DNA of 64,000 nt from Hyphomicrobiales bacterium (GCA_027489955.1 JAIXYZ010000013.1:1116001-1180000); one strand, 5' to 3'. Positions 1 to 9,172 are shown, counted from the first letter of the stretch. Numbers and translations are program-made. The notes: generated from the sequence alone by a model not told the origin.

Positions 1-29
1 CTAGCTGACGCTTCGTGCTTCACAGCCGC

Positions 30-482
30 CTAGGCGACCCCGTACACCGCGTCCGCGCGCGCTTCGAAGGCCTCGGCGAATTTCCGGAAGGCGCGGTCGA
101 ACATCGAACCCATGAGCAGGCCGAGGGCGAAGCTGCGGAACTCGTAGGTGATGAAGAAGTCGACCTCGCAGCCCTCGCCTGCCGGGCGGAAGGTCCAGCG
201 GTTCTCCAGGTGACGGAACGGCCCGTCGACATATTCCACGAGGATTTTCAGGTTCGGCCGGTCCAGCGTCACGCGGCTGACGAAGGTTTCGCGGATGGCC
301 TTGTAGCCCACGCCCATGTTGGCGGTGAGGGTCTCGACGCCCTCCCCGCTCTCGACCCGGCGCAGGACACGCAGGCTCTCGCACAGCGGCAGGAATTCCG
401 GATAGCGCTCGACGTCGGCCACGAGGGCGAACATGTCCGCGGGCGAGTGCCGCACGCGGCGCGTGTTGCGGAAGCTCGGCAC
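30..482 (-). CDS. RatA/Coq10-type START-like (polyketide cyclase) protein
   Basis: A 150-residue protein of the SRPBCC (START-like) fold family that covers yeast Coq10 and bacterial RatA/YfjG. The N-terminal stretch MPSFRNTRRVRHSP followed by a D-V-E-R-Y-P-E-F-L-P segment (about residues 22-32) is typical. Coq10 homologues bind ubiquinone and support respiration. The RatA name comes from a ribosome-association effect in E. coli. The Coq10-like role is the likelier one here. The start is a GTG five bases after the lipA stop, so the two genes are probably translated together. Placement directly after lipA is common in Alphaproteobacteria. The family call is confident; the exact ligand is not visible. 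Confidence 0.88.
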   Translation of the reverse strand: MPSFRNTRRVRHSPADMFALVADVERYPEFLPLCESLRVLRRVESGEGVETLTANMGVGYKAIRETFVSRVTLDRPNLKILVEYVDGPFRHLENRWTFRPAGEGCEVDFFITYEFRSFALGLLMGSMFDRAFRKFAEAFEARADAVYGVA

Positions 483-486
483 GGGA

Positions 487-1464
487 TCAGCGGGCGCGCT
501 GGTTCCGCGCCGCCTGGAGCCGCGCGAAGTCCTCGCCCGCGTGGTGCGACGACCGCGTCAGCGGGCTCGACGACACCATGAGGAAGCCCTTGGCGTAGGC
601 GGTGGTCTCGTAGGCCTTGAACTCGTCCGGCGTCACGAAGCGCATCACCTGGTGGTGCTTGCGCGTGGGCGCCAGATACTGGCCGATGGTGATGAAATCG
701 ACCTCCGCCGAGCGCAGGTCGTCCATCAATTGCAGCACCTCGTTCCGCTCCTCCCCGAGCCCGACCATGATGCCGGACTTGGTGAAGATGGTGGGGTCGA
801 GCTCCTTCACCCGCTGCAGCAGGCGGATGGAGTGGAAGTACCGCGCGCCGGGACGCACCGAGAGATACTTGGAGGGCACCGTCTCCAGATTGTGGTTGAA
901 CACGTCCGGCCGTGCCGCGACCACGACCTCGAGCGCCCCGTCCTTGCGCAGGAAGTCGGGCGTCAGGATCTCGATCGTCGTCCCCGGCGAGCGCTGGCGG
1001 ATGGCGCGGATCACCTCTGCGAAATGCGCTGCGCCGCCATCGGCGAGATCGTCCCGGTCCACGGACGTGATGACCACGTGCGACAGGCCGAGCTTGGCCA
1101 CCGCCTCAGCCACCTTCACCGGCTCCAGCGGATCGAGCGCCTCGGGCATGCCCGTCTTCACGTTGCAGAAGGCGCAGGCCCGCGTGCACGTGTCGCCCAT
1201 GATCATGAACGTGGCGTGCTTCTTCTCCCAGCACTCGCCGATATTCGGGCAGCCGGCCTCCTCGCACACCGTGACGAGCTTGTTCTCCTTCACGATGCGA
1301 TGGGTCTCGGCCCATTTCGGCGAGCCCGGCGCCTTCACGCGGATCCAGTCCGGCTTGCGCAGAATCTCGTTGTCGGGACGACGCGCCTTTTCGGGATGGC
1401 GGGGCGCTGCGGCCTCGCCCGCCTTGCGGATGTCCTTGCTCAGGAGATCGAGTACGACGGCCAT
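487..1464 (-). CDS. lipA: Lipoyl synthase (radical SAM)
   Basis: LipA inserts two sulfur atoms into octanoyl groups on lipoyl domains, making the cofactor used by the PDH and OGDH complexes. Both iron-sulfur binding sets are present: the auxiliary-cluster motif [12 protein letters not shown] (Cys 67, 72, 78) and the radical SAM CxxxCxxC at Cys 93, 97, 100. The C-terminal RSSHHAGE segment supplies the conserved serine ligand. The start is placed at MAVVLDLL, giving 325 residues. An in-frame ATG 45 bases further upstream would add a tail unlike the family. The gene lies in the same block as the PDH genes whose lipoyl domains it serves and sits directly upstream of the Coq10-like gene. Confidence 0.97.
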   Translation of the reverse strand: MAVVLDLLSKDIRKAGEAAAPRHPEKARRPDNEILRKPDWIRVKAPGSPKWAETHRIVKENKLVTVCEEAGCPNIGECWEKKHATFMIMGDTCTRACAFCNVKTGMPEALDPLEPVKVAEAVAKLGLSHVVITSVDRDDLADGGAAHFAEVIRAIRQRSPGTTIEILTPDFLRKDGALEVVVAARPDVFNHNLETVPSKYLSVRPGARYFHSIRLLQRVKELDPTIFTKSGIMVGLGEERNEVLQLMDDLRSAEVDFITIGQYLAPTRKHHQVMRFVTPDEFKAYETTAYAKGFLMVSSSPLTRSSHHAGEDFARLQAARNQRAR

Positions 1465-1656
1465 GCGATTTCCGGTGTCAGGCGCCCATCGCGACGCCGC
1501 ACCATCCATATAAGCCCGAGGCCGGGCTCACAAGGCGCGGCAGTCCGCCGCTGCCGGCTTGCCAGCCATGCACCTTGCGCGCCGCTGGGCCCGCGCGGCC
1601 GGAACCTCGCTGCCGCTGCGCCATTGGTCCAGTAGGTACCAAGGGAGGTTGCTGCC

Positions 1657-1935
1657 ATGAAATCGCTCGTGATGGCCTGCGCGACAGGTCTTCTTCTGGC
1701 GGCCGCCGGACCAAATTCCGGCATCAGGGCCGCTCCGGCCGACCATGCGGGGCAGACGCTTCGCACGACCAGCGGCGAGATCGTCGCCGTCGCGCGGAGA
1801 GACCGCGCGAAGCCGGTCAAGAAGCGCGGCCGCGCGGTCCGCGTCTGCCGCAAATGGTGCGCGGCCGATCTCAACCCCTGCGATCCGCCCTCGTTCAAGA
1901 TTGCCGACGGGCGCTGCAGCTGGGACGACCTGTGA
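1657..1935 (+). CDS. Small secreted Cys-containing hypothetical protein
   Basis: A 92-residue product I do not recognise. Residues 1-25 form a good Sec signal peptide (MKSLVMACATGLLLAAAG, then a likely cut near IRAAPA). The mature part is basic in the middle (RRDRAKPVKKRGRAVR) and ends in a segment with four cysteines (VCRKWC, NPC, GRC), which suggests two disulfides in the periplasm. A GGGAGG ribosome binding site lies at the right distance upstream of the ATG. It stands alone, divergent from lipA and convergent with the GlsB-type gene. The coding call rests on the signal peptide, the RBS and the GC-rich third positions; function unknown. Confidence 0.7.
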   Translation: MKSLVMACATGLLLAAAGPNSGIRAAPADHAGQTLRTTSGEIVAVARRDRAKPVKKRGRAVRVCRKWCAADLNPCDPPSFKIADGRCSWDDL

Positions 1936-1992
1936 CGCAGCCGGATCCCGGTCGCGATATCCGCGGCCGGGATGAATGCGGTCCGGCGAGCC

Positions 1993-2247
1993 TCAGCGCC
2001 GGCGGATCAGGCCGACGATGAGCAGCAGGACGATGGCGCCGATCGTCGAGACGACGAGGCTGGGCCAGAACCCGCCCTGGGTCGGCATCAGGTTGAAGAC
2101 ATTGAGGATGACCGGGCCGATCAGCGCGCCGACCAGACCGACGATGAGATTGGTGATCAGGCCGTGATCCCGGCCCGTGACCCGCTCCGCGATCCACCCG
2201 GCCAGGATGCCGATGATGATCGCCAGAAACCAGCCGACGCCCTGCAT
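1993..2247 (-). CDS. GlsB/YeaQ/YmgE family membrane protein
   Basis: An 84-residue, very hydrophobic protein with three membrane segments separated by short charged turns. The WIAERVTGRDHGLITNLIVGLVGA stretch, with its GLITN-type core, is the mark of the transglycosylase-associated/GlsB/YeaQ/YmgE family (PF04226). Members are small inner-membrane proteins induced by general stress; their molecular role is unknown. A GGGGAGAA ribosome binding site precedes the ATG. It follows lpd on the same strand but is separated from it by about 390 bases of palindromic repeats, so it is probably its own transcription unit. Confidence 0.92.
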   Translation of the reverse strand: MQGVGWFLAIIIGILAGWIAERVTGRDHGLITNLIVGLVGALIGPVILNVFNLMPTQGGFWPSLVVSTIGAIVLLLIVGLIRRR

Positions 2248-2331
2248 GGAATTCTCCCCTGCTGCAGATTGCTGCGTGCGAGGGTAACGCGGAAGCGAAG
2301 CGGGAGTTCCAAAGGCTTATGTGACCTCCAT

Positions 2332-2457
2332 GTCATCCCCGGCCGGAGCGGCGAAGCCGCGCAGCGGAAGGGGATCCAGAGCAAAGGCAGCCATTGTGAT
2401 TGGCGCCCGGCATTCTCTGATGTTCACCGGCCCTCCGGTTTCGCTCCGGGGGATGAC
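2332..2457. repeat. Short interspersed palindromic element, copy 1 (GTCATCCC...GGGATGAC)
   Basis: The element begins GTCATCCCCGG (2332-2342) and ends CCGGGGGATGAC (2446-2457). The ends are inverted repeats differing by one extra G. Internal sub-palindromes are rich in GAAGCCGC and GGATCCAG words. The same end sequence recurs in the element upstream of lpd at 4088-4179. This is the style of small non-coding repeats found many times in Hyphomicrobiales genomes. It could fold as an RNA hairpin after lpd. Confidence 0.72.
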
Positions 2458-2488
2458 GGCCAAAGTCTCGACATTGCCGCAGGCCGAT

Positions 2489-2607
2489 CCCTCCCATTCA
2501 TGGGAGGGTGGCGCGAAGCGCCGGGTGGGCTCCGAACCAGACAAGCACCCACCCGTCCGGCGCTGTCGCGCCGGCCACCCTCCCTTGGCGGGGAGGGATC
2601 AGGACGC
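2489..2607. repeat. Second palindromic element (CCCTCCCA/TGGGAGGG type)
   Basis: It starts with a perfect hairpin CCCTCCCA-TTCA-TGGGAGGG (2489-2508). This is followed by GTGGCGCGAAGCGCCGGGTGGG, which pairs at longer range with CCCACCC...GCGCCGGCCACCCTCCC, and the element ends at GGGAGGG. The whole could form a long cruciform just after the lpd stop codon and may act as a transcription stop or mRNA-stabilising structure. Its sequence is unrelated to the GTCATCCC element beside it. Confidence 0.7.
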
Positions 2608-2636
2608 GGGTTGGACGGTTCGCCTGCCCCCCGCCC

Positions 2637-4076
2637 TTACACGTGGATCACGCGGCCATACGCATCCAGCACGGCCTCGTGCATCATTTCCGACAGGGTC
2701 GGGTGCGGGAAGACCGTGTGCATCAGCTCTTCCTCGGTCGTCTCCAAATTCATGGCGACGACGTAGCCCTGGATCAGCTCGGTCACTTCCGCGCCGATCA
2801 TGTGGGCACCCAGGAGCTTTCCGGTCTTGGCGTCGAAGATGACCTTCACCAGGCCGTCCGGCTCGCCGAGCGCGATGGCCTTGCCGTTGCCCACGAAGGG
2901 GAAGCGGCCGACCTTGAGCTCGTAGCCGGCTTCCTTGGCCTTGGCCTCGGTAAGGCCGACGGAGGCGATCTGCGGGTTGCAATAGGTGCAGCCCGGGATC
3001 TTGGTCTTCTCCATCGGATGCGTGTGCAGGCCCTTGATCGTCTCCACGCAGATGACGCCCTCGTGCTCGGCCTTGTGGGCCAGCATGGGCGGACCGGCGA
3101 CGTCGCCGATGGCGTAGATGCCGGGCACGCTGGTGCGACCGAGCCCGTCGGTGACGACGACGCCGCGCTCGATCTTGACGCCAAGCGCCTCCAGGCCGAT
3201 CCCCTCGATATTGCCGACGACGCCGACCGCCGAGATCAGCTTCTCGGCCGCGATCGCCTGCTTGCCGCCCTGCTCGTCCTCCACATGGGCGACGATGCCG
3301 GACGCGTTCTTCTCCACCTTCGCGACCTTCGCGCCGGTGAGGATCTTGATTCCCTGCTTCTCGAAGCGCTTGCGGGCGAGCTTGGCGATCTCAGCGTCCT
3401 CCACGGGAAGGATCTGTGGCAGGAGCTCGATCACCGTCACCTCGGCGCCCATCGTCCGGTAGAACGAGGCGAACTCGATGCCGATGGCGCCCGAGCCCAT
3501 GACCACCAGCGACTTCGGCATGGCGGCAGGCTTCATGGCCTCGAAATAGGTCCAGATCTTCTCGCCGTCCGGCTCGATGCCGGGCAGGACGCGCGGGCGC
3601 GCGCCGGTGGCGACGATGATGTGCTTGGCCTGGTAGGTGCCGGCGCCCAGCGTGCCCTTGGGCGGCGGGTTCTGCGGCTGCACGGCCGGCTTCTTCGGGT
3701 CGGAGACCTTGACCTCGCCGACCTTCGCGATGGTCGCCTCGCCCCAGATGATGTCGACCTTGTTCTTCTTCATCAGCATGCCGATGCCGCCCGACAGGCG
3801 GCCCGACACGCCGCGCGAGCGCTGCACCACGGCGCCGATGTCGAAGCCGAACTTGTCGGCGGTGAGGCCGTAATCCTTGGCGTGCTCCATGTAATGGAAC
3901 ACCTCCGCCGACCGCAGCAGCGCCTTGGTGGGGATGCAGCCCCAGTTTAGGCAGATGCCGCCCATATGCTCGCGCTCGACGACCGCCGTCTTGAAGCCCA
4001 ACTGCGCCGCGCGGATGGCCGCGACATAGCCGCCGGGACCGCCGCCGATGATGATGATGTCGTAGGAATTGGCCAT
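2637..4076 (-). CDS. lpdA: Dihydrolipoamide dehydrogenase (E3)
   Basis: FAD-dependent E3 that reoxidises dihydrolipoyl groups of the PDH complex with NAD+. Visible features are the N-terminal FAD motif GGGPGGYVAAIRAAQLG, the redox-active disulfide in GGICLNWGCIPTK (about residues 40-52), an NAD-binding GSGAIGIEFA near residue 180, the second FAD contact YAIGDVAG, and the C-terminal HPHPTLSE with the His-Glu pair. The start at MANSYDII gives 479 residues, normal for the family. An upstream in-frame ATG would read through the palindromic repeat and is not credible. It follows pdhC, separated by about 110 bases holding that repeat. Confidence 0.97.
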   Translation of the reverse strand: MANSYDIIIIGGGPGGYVAAIRAAQLGFKTAVVEREHMGGICLNWGCIPTKALLRSAEVFHYMEHAKDYGLTADKFGFDIGAVVQRSRGVSGRLSGGIGMLMKKNKVDIIWGEATIAKVGEVKVSDPKKPAVQPQNPPPKGTLGAGTYQAKHIIVATGARPRVLPGIEPDGEKIWTYFEAMKPAAMPKSLVVMGSGAIGIEFASFYRTMGAEVTVIELLPQILPVEDAEIAKLARKRFEKQGIKILTGAKVAKVEKNASGIVAHVEDEQGGKQAIAAEKLISAVGVVGNIEGIGLEALGVKIERGVVVTDGLGRTSVPGIYAIGDVAGPPMLAHKAEHEGVICVETIKGLHTHPMEKTKIPGCTYCNPQIASVGLTEAKAKEAGYELKVGRFPFVGNGKAIALGEPDGLVKVIFDAKTGKLLGAHMIGAEVTELIQGYVVAMNLETTEEELMHTVFPHPTLSEMMHEAVLDAYGRVIHV

Positions 4077-4087
4077 GTTATTCACCC

Positions 4088-4179
4088 TGTCATCCCGGCC
4101 AAGCGCAGCGCGAGCCGGGATCGCTATCAGCCTCTGTCGCAAACGATCCCGGATCGCGCAGCGCGCGTCCGGGATGACA
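4088..4179. repeat. Short interspersed palindromic element, copy 2, between pdhC and lpd
   Basis: An 11-bp perfect terminal inverted repeat: TGTCATCCCGG at 4088-4098 and CCGGGATGACA at 4169-4179. Inside is a further pair built from GATCCCGG and CCGGGATC words and a GCGCAGCGCG tract. The ends match the element at 2332-2457, so lpd is flanked on both sides by members of one repeat family. As RNA it would form a stable hairpin between pdhC and lpd and could uncouple their expression. Confidence 0.75.
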
Positions 4180-4184
4180 CCCGG

Positions 4185-5552
4185 CTAGACCAGCATCCCC
4201 ATCGGGTTCTCGATGAGCTGCTTGAACGCGGCCATCAGCTCGGCGCCCAGCGCGCCGTCCACCGCGCGGTGATCGGTCGAGAGCGTGACGGACATGACCG
4301 TGGCGACGCCCAGCGTGCCGTCCGCCTTGACGACGGGGCGCTTCTCGCCCGCGCCGACCGCCAGGATCGTCGCGTGCGGCGGGTTCACGATGGCCGCGAA
4401 GTCCTTGACGCCGAACATGCCGAGGTTGGACACGGCGGTGGTGCCGCCCTGGTATTCCTCGGGCTTCAGCTTCCGGGCCTTGGCGCGCGCCGCGTAGTCC
4501 TTCATCTCGTTGGAGATGGCGGACAGGCTCTTGTGGCAGGCATCGCGGATGATCGGCGTGATGAGACCGCCGGGGATCGAGACGGCGACGCCCACATCCG
4601 CATGCTTGTGCTTGAGCATGGAGCCATCGGTCCACGAGACGTTGGCGTCCGGCACGCGCTTCAGGGCCAGCGCATGGGCCTTGATGACGAAGTCGTTGAC
4701 CGAGAGCTTGTAGGCCGGCTTGCCGTCCGCGACCGGCGCGGCGGCGTTGATCTGCTCGCGCAGCGCCAGGAGCGCGTCGAGCTGGCAGTCGATCGTCAGG
4801 TAGAAGTGCGGGATCGTCTGCTTGGCCTCCAGCAGGCGCCTGGCGATGGTCTTGCGCATGCCGTCATGCGGCACTTCCTCGAAGGAGCCTTCGGCGAAGA
4901 GCTTCTTGACCTGGTCGTCCGACATGGACGGGGCCGGGGCGGCAGCGACCTTGGGCGCAGCGGCGGCAGCCTGCGGCGCGGCCGCGGCCTTCGGCGCTCC
5001 GCCCGACTTCGCGGCGAGGATGTCACGCTCCACGATGCGCCCGTGCGGGCCGGAACCCTGAATGGCGGCAAGATCGAGCCCCGCCTCCTTCGCCAGGCGC
5101 TTGGCCAGGGGCGAGGCGGCAATGCGGCCGCCGGACGACGCCGGCGCAGACGCTGCGGGAGCCGGAGCGGCGCCCGGATTGACGCCATAGCCCTTCTCGG
5201 CGGCGGCGGCCTCGGCCTTCGCTTCCTTCGGGGCTTCGGCCTTGGGAGCTTCGGCCTTCGGCGCGGGCGCGGTGGCCCCGCCGCCGGACGCGGCCGCCTT
5301 CACGTCCTCGCCCTCCCCCGCGATGATCGCGATCAGGTCGTTCACCGGCACGTCGGCGGTGCCTTCCGGCACGACGATCCTGGCGAGCACGCCCTCGTCG
5401 ACCGCCTCGACCTCCATCGTCGCCTTGTCTGTCTCGATCTCGGCCAGCACGTCGCCGGACTTGATCGTGTCGCCTTCCTTCTTCAGCCACTTGGCGAGGT
5501 TGCCCTTCTCCATCGTGGGAGAGAGAGCGGGCATCAGCACGTTGATGGGCAT
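4185..5552 (-). CDS. pdhC: Pyruvate dehydrogenase E2, dihydrolipoamide acetyltransferase
   Basis: E2 core of the PDH complex; it passes the acetyl group from E1 to CoA. The 455-residue protein has, in order, one lipoyl domain (residues 1-78, lipoyl lysine 43 in [11 protein letters not shown]), an Ala/Pro/Lys-rich flexible linker, a peripheral-subunit-binding domain (about 146-182, IAASPLAKRLAKEAGLDL) and the catalytic domain ending with DHRAVDGA (His near residue 428). A single lipoyl domain plus one on E1-beta is the alphaproteobacterial arrangement. It starts 16 bases after the pdhB stop, so it belongs to the pdhABC operon. Confidence 0.97.
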   Translation of the reverse strand: MPINVLMPALSPTMEKGNLAKWLKKEGDTIKSGDVLAEIETDKATMEVEAVDEGVLARIVVPEGTADVPVNDLIAIIAGEGEDVKAAASGGGATAPAPKAEAPKAEAPKEAKAEAAAAEKGYGVNPGAAPAPAASAPASSGGRIAASPLAKRLAKEAGLDLAAIQGSGPHGRIVERDILAAKSGGAPKAAAAPQAAAAAPKVAAAPAPSMSDDQVKKLFAEGSFEEVPHDGMRKTIARRLLEAKQTIPHFYLTIDCQLDALLALREQINAAAPVADGKPAYKLSVNDFVIKAHALALKRVPDANVSWTDGSMLKHKHADVGVAVSIPGGLITPIIRDACHKSLSAISNEMKDYAARAKARKLKPEEYQGGTTAVSNLGMFGVKDFAAIVNPPHATILAVGAGEKRPVVKADGTLGVATVMSVTLSTDHRAVDGALGAELMAAFKQLIENPMGMLV

Positions 5553-5568
5553 CGGGCGCTCCCTCGGA

Positions 5569-6996
5569 TCAGCGATACATCACGGCCTTGGCCGCCTCGA
5601 TCACCTCGGCCACCGACGGCAGCGCGAGCTTCTCGAGGTTTGCGGCGTAGGGCATCGGCACGTCCTTGCCGGACACGCGCAGGACCGGCGCGTCCAGATG
5701 GTCGAACGCCTTCTCCATCAGCCGTGCGCCGATCTCGGCGCCGATGCCGGACTGGGCCCAGCCCTCCTCCACCGTGACGATCCGGTGCGTCTTGGCGACG
5801 GACTTGATAATCGTGTCGATATCCAGCGGGCGGATCGTGCGGAGGTCGATCACCTCCGCCTCGATGCCTTCCTTGGCGAGTTCGTCCGCGGCCTTCAGCG
5901 CATAGGACATGCCGATGGAGAACGAGACGATGGTCACGTCCTTGCCGGCCCGGGCGACGCGCGCCTTGCCGATGGGCAGGACGAAATCGTCGAGCTTCGG
6001 CACCTGGAAGGACTGGCCGTAGAGGATCTCGTTCTCAAGGAACACGACCGGGTTCGGATCGCGGATCGCGGCCTTGAGCAGGCCCTTGGCGTCTGCCGCC
6101 GTGTAGGGCGCGATGACCTTGAGGCCCGGGATGGAGGAATACCAGGCCGTGTAGTCCTGGCTGTGCTGCGCGCCGACGCGCGCGGCGGCGCCGTTGGGGC
6201 CGCGGAACACGATGGGGCAGCCCAGCTGGCCGCCGGACATGTAGAGCGTCTTGGCGGCCGAATTGATGATGTGGTCGATCGCCTGCATGGCGAAGTTGAA
6301 GGTCATGAACTCCACGACCGGACGCAGGCCGGTGAAGGCCGCGCCGGTCGCGACGCCGGCAAAGCCATGCTCCGTGATCGGCGTGTCGATGACGCGCTTG
6401 GCCCCGAATTCCTGCAGCAGCCCCTGCGTCACCTTGTAGGCGCCCTGGTACTCGGCGACCTCCTCGCCCATGACGAAGACGTCGCCGTTGCGGCGCATTT
6501 CCTCGGCCATGGCGTCGCGGAGCGCCTCGCGCACCGTCATCGTGACGAACTCGGTGCCGGCCGGAACGTCGGGTTCGGGCTCCACGTCCGGCTGCGGCGG
6601 GTTGGCCACCGCCGATTCCGACTTCGGCGCCGCGGCGACCTTCGGGGCTTCGCCCGTCGCTGCCGGCGGCATGGATTCGGCCACCTTCTGGTCCTTCGAG
6701 GTCTCCGGCGCGGGCGCAGCCTTCGTCGATGCCTGCGCGGCGCTGGCGTCCTCGCCCTCGCCGGCGATGACGGCGATGGGCGTGTTGACCTTCACCTCGT
6801 CGGTGCCCTCGGCCACCAGGATCTTGGCGAGGACGCCTTCGTCCACCGCCTCGACCTCCATGGTGGCCTTGTCGGTTTCGATCTCGGCGAGGACGTCGCC
6901 GGACTTGACCGTGTCGCCCTCCTTCTTGAGCCACTTGGCGAGTTTGCCCTGCTCCATGGTGGGCGACAGGGCCGGCATCAGAACATCGATCGGCAT
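5569..6996 (-). CDS. pdhB: Pyruvate dehydrogenase E1 beta with N-terminal lipoyl domain
   Basis: Beta subunit of the heterotetrameric E1. Residues 1-80 are a lipoyl domain almost identical to that of pdhC (lipoyl lysine 43 in [11 protein letters not shown]). An Ala/Pro/Lys linker follows to about residue 145, then the transketolase-like E1-beta domain ([57 protein letters not shown]). Total length 475, longer than the roughly 330 of lipoyl-free E1-beta proteins. The first 50 codons closely match pdhC, which points to domain duplication within the operon. It follows pdhA by about 60 bases. Confidence 0.97.
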   Translation of the reverse strand: MPIDVLMPALSPTMEQGKLAKWLKKEGDTVKSGDVLAEIETDKATMEVEAVDEGVLAKILVAEGTDEVKVNTPIAVIAGEGEDASAAQASTKAAPAPETSKDQKVAESMPPAATGEAPKVAAAPKSESAVANPPQPDVEPEPDVPAGTEFVTMTVREALRDAMAEEMRRNGDVFVMGEEVAEYQGAYKVTQGLLQEFGAKRVIDTPITEHGFAGVATGAAFTGLRPVVEFMTFNFAMQAIDHIINSAAKTLYMSGGQLGCPIVFRGPNGAAARVGAQHSQDYTAWYSSIPGLKVIAPYTAADAKGLLKAAIRDPNPVVFLENEILYGQSFQVPKLDDFVLPIGKARVARAGKDVTIVSFSIGMSYALKAADELAKEGIEAEVIDLRTIRPLDIDTIIKSVAKTHRIVTVEEGWAQSGIGAEIGARLMEKAFDHLDAPVLRVSGKDVPMPYAANLEKLALPSVAEVIEAAKAVMYR

Positions 6997-7057
6997 CGGA
7001 TCACTCGGGGGGATGTGAGACGCGCTTGCGCGCGATGAAGGGGTGCTGGCGCCCGTG

Positions 7058-8128
7058 TCAGAGCACGATGTCGGTGTAGAGCTCCGACGCGTCCGGCTCC
7101 GGATCGTGGGTCGCGAACTCGGCGGACTCGTTGACGATCTCGCGCACTTCGGCGTCGATCGCCTTGAGCTCCTCCTCCTTCATCTTCCACTGTTCCAGGA
7201 GGCGGCGGCGGACCTGCTCGATCGGGTCGCGCTCCTCCCGCATCCGCGTCACCTCGTCCTTCGTCCGGTACTTGGCCGGGTCGGACATGGAATGGCCGCG
7301 ATAGCGGTAGGTCTGCATCTCCAGGATGTACGGACCCTTGCCGGAGCGGGCCCAGGCGATGGCGCGCTCGCCCGCCTCGCGCACGGCGCGGACGTCCATG
7401 CCGTCCACCTGCTCGCCGGGGATGTTGAAGGACACGCCGCGCTTGGAGAAGTCGGTCTGCGCCGAGGCGCGGTTCACCGACGTGCCCATCGCGTACTTGT
7501 TGTTCTCGATGATGTAGACGACGGGGAGCTTCCACAGCTCCGCCATGTTGAAGCTCTCGTAGACCTGGCCCTGGTTGGCGGCGCCGTCGCCGAAATAGGT
7601 CAGGGAGACGTTGCCGTTCTCGCGGTAGCTGTTGGCGAAGGCGAGGCCGGTTCCGAGCGAGACCTGCGCGCCGACGATGCCGTGCCCGCCGTAGAAATGC
7701 TTCTCCTTGGAGAACATGTGCATCGAGCCGCCCTTGCCGCGGGAATAACCCCCGCGCCGGCCCGTCAGCTCGGCCATCACGCCCTTGGCGTCCATCCCGC
7801 AGGCCAGCATGTGGCCGTGGTCGCGGTAGCCGGTGATGACCTGGTCGCCCTCGATCGTGGCCATCTGCATGCCGACGACGACGGCTTCCTGGCCGATGTA
7901 AAGGTGGCAGAAGCCGCCGATCAGCCCCATGCCGTACATCTGGCCCGCCTTCTCCTCGAAGCGGCGGATCAGAAGCATCTCGCGATACGCGCGGACTTCC
8001 TCTTCCTTCGTCCAGGCCGCGGATTCGCCCTTGGCGGAGCGGCCTTTCGACGGGGATTTGGAAGCGGATTTCTGCGCCGTCTTGGGCGCAGCGGTTGCGC
8101 GCGCAGGCTTACGGGCTGCAACGGCCAT
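7058..8128 (-). CDS. pdhA: Pyruvate dehydrogenase E1 alpha
   Basis: Alpha subunit of E1, which decarboxylates pyruvate with thiamine diphosphate. The TPP-binding motif [17 protein letters not shown]...IENN lies near residues 175-205. The [11 protein letters not shown] phosphorylation-loop sequence of E1-alpha proteins and the catalytic-loop [10 protein letters not shown]-type segment are present. The first 35 residues are Ala/Lys/Ser-rich and low complexity, as in other alphaproteobacterial PdhA. 356 residues in all. First gene of pdhABC; the 151 bases upstream to ftsB probably hold the operon promoter. Confidence 0.97.
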   Translation of the reverse strand: MAVAARKPARATAAPKTAQKSASKSPSKGRSAKGESAAWTKEEEVRAYREMLLIRRFEEKAGQMYGMGLIGGFCHLYIGQEAVVVGMQMATIEGDQVITGYRDHGHMLACGMDAKGVMAELTGRRGGYSRGKGGSMHMFSKEKHFYGGHGIVGAQVSLGTGLAFANSYRENGNVSLTYFGDGAANQGQVYESFNMAELWKLPVVYIIENNKYAMGTSVNRASAQTDFSKRGVSFNIPGEQVDGMDVRAVREAGERAIAWARSGKGPYILEMQTYRYRGHSMSDPAKYRTKDEVTRMREERDPIEQVRRRLLEQWKMKEEELKAIDAEVREIVNESAEFATHDPEPDASELYTDIVL

Positions 8129-8279
8129 GGCACTCTCCAGGCAATTTCCTCGACGAAAGTCTTAGCCCAGTCCCGCAGCGAAAGCGAGAGGGAGAAACGC
8201 CTGTGCGTGCAGGTTGAAGTGCCTGAAAACGCACGCTTAAAGCAATTTAACCGGAATTCGGTTAAGGGCGCTCGGCGCG

Positions 8280-8612
8280 TCAGCGCCCGGTATTTTGCGG
8301 TGCGGGAAACATCACCACGACGTCGCTGCGGTGCACACGACCCAAGGTTGCACGCGCGAACTCGTCGAGCAGGTCGCGGTCGATTTCCTCCGCCTGCAGC
8401 AGCGCGATGCGGCGCTCCCACTCGGTCCGGGTCTCCTTCAGTGCGGAGACCTCCTCGTTGAGCTCCATGATCTGCCGCTTGAGCGCCAGCTTGGCTTCCA
8501 GCCCGCGCTCGCCCTGGTGCGCCTGCGCGACGAAAAAGCCGACGAGCGCGGCCGCGATCGCGTAAAGCGCAAGCGGGATCAGGATGGACCGGAGACGGAC
8601 GGCTGTGACCAT
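8280..8612 (-). CDS. FtsB/DivIC-like septum formation initiator
   Basis: A 110-residue bitopic membrane protein: short cytoplasmic start, one membrane helix (about 9-30, SILIPLALYAIAAALVGFFVAQA), then a coiled coil rich in Leu, Glu and Lys (about 38-80, LKRQIMELNEEVSALKETRTEWERRI) and a short C-terminal part. This is the DivIC/FtsB plan (PF04977), a periplasmic scaffold of the division complex with FtsL and FtsQ. Alphaproteobacteria regularly keep this gene between eno and pdhA, which supports the call since sequence identity in the family is low. Confidence 0.9.
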   Translation of the reverse strand: MVTAVRLRSILIPLALYAIAAALVGFFVAQAHQGERGLEAKLALKRQIMELNEEVSALKETRTEWERRIALLQAEEIDRDLLDEFARATLGRVHRSDVVVMFPAPQNTGR

Positions 8613-8671
8613 GGCCCGAGCCTGCCGCGTTACGGTTAAGGTTCGGTCAACGAAGCGGTCCGCGGCGCCCG

Positions 8672-9172
8672 TCAGGCGGCCCGGTTCACCGGGATCTTGA
8701 GCAGCATGCGGATCACCACGGCAAGCTGCTCCAGATAGAGGATGTCGGCTTCGCTCCATTCCCGCCGTTCGCCGCAATGCTCGGCGCAGATCACGGCCGC
8801 AGGGCTCGACGCGATGAACACGACGACGTCCAGCAGCGACATGATGTCCAGCGGCGCGAAATAGGTCTCGTCGAAGGCGGCCGTAGCGGGATGCGTTGCG
8901 GCATCCGTCGCCACGACGCGCAGATTGTCGCGGATGGAGCGGAAATAGGCCGGGAAGTCGTCCTCCTCCAGCACCACGCCCCTCTCCTCGCCCGTCCGGG
9001 CGTCGAGCGTGCAGACATTGGTGATCGCGTCGCCGATCTCGTTGAACAGCCAGATGCCGACGCGCGTCGCGCCGAGCGTTTCCACGCCCTCCTGGCAGAT
9101 CGTCCGGTAGACGTCGTCCAGCCCGGCCTTGCCGGCCCGGTACGACGCCATCATGCGGCGCGAGCGTTCCAT
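8672..9172 (-). CDS. GAF-domain protein
   Basis: A 166-residue protein made essentially of one GAF domain. It opens with MERSRRMMASYRAGKAGLDDVYRTICQ and has the GVETLGATRVGIWLFNE strand, the central LEEDDFPAYFRSI loop and the closing VVFIASSPAAVICAEHCGERREWSEADILYLEQLAVVI helix pair. No output domain is attached, so it may sense a small molecule or act by protein contact. The GAF type resembles the N-terminal part of sensory kinases and cyclases. The start at MERSRR fits the domain; a longer in-frame start would add 40 low-quality residues. It sits between eno and ftsB, two genes normally adjacent in this order. Confidence 0.8.
   Translation of the reverse strand: MERSRRMMASYRAGKAGLDDVYRTICQEGVETLGATRVGIWLFNEIGDAITNVCTLDARTGEERGVVLEEDDFPAYFRSIRDNLRVVATDAATHPATAAFDETYFAPLDIMSLLDVVVFIASSPAAVICAEHCGERREWSEADILYLEQLAVVIRMLLKIPVNRAA

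Larger units (their letters stand above)
2248..2636. other. Intergenic region filled with palindromic repeats
   Basis: Between the GlsB-type gene and the end of lpd there is no convincing gene on either strand. Most of the interval is made of two inverted-repeat elements, described separately. Open frames crossing it have no ribosome binding sites or family similarity and simply follow the GC-rich repeats. Confidence 0.7.

Noticed and set aside
2332-2607. Insertion sequence or MITE beside lpd
   Set aside because: There are inverted ends but no transposase and no clear target-site duplication; better described as short palindromic intergenic repeats.
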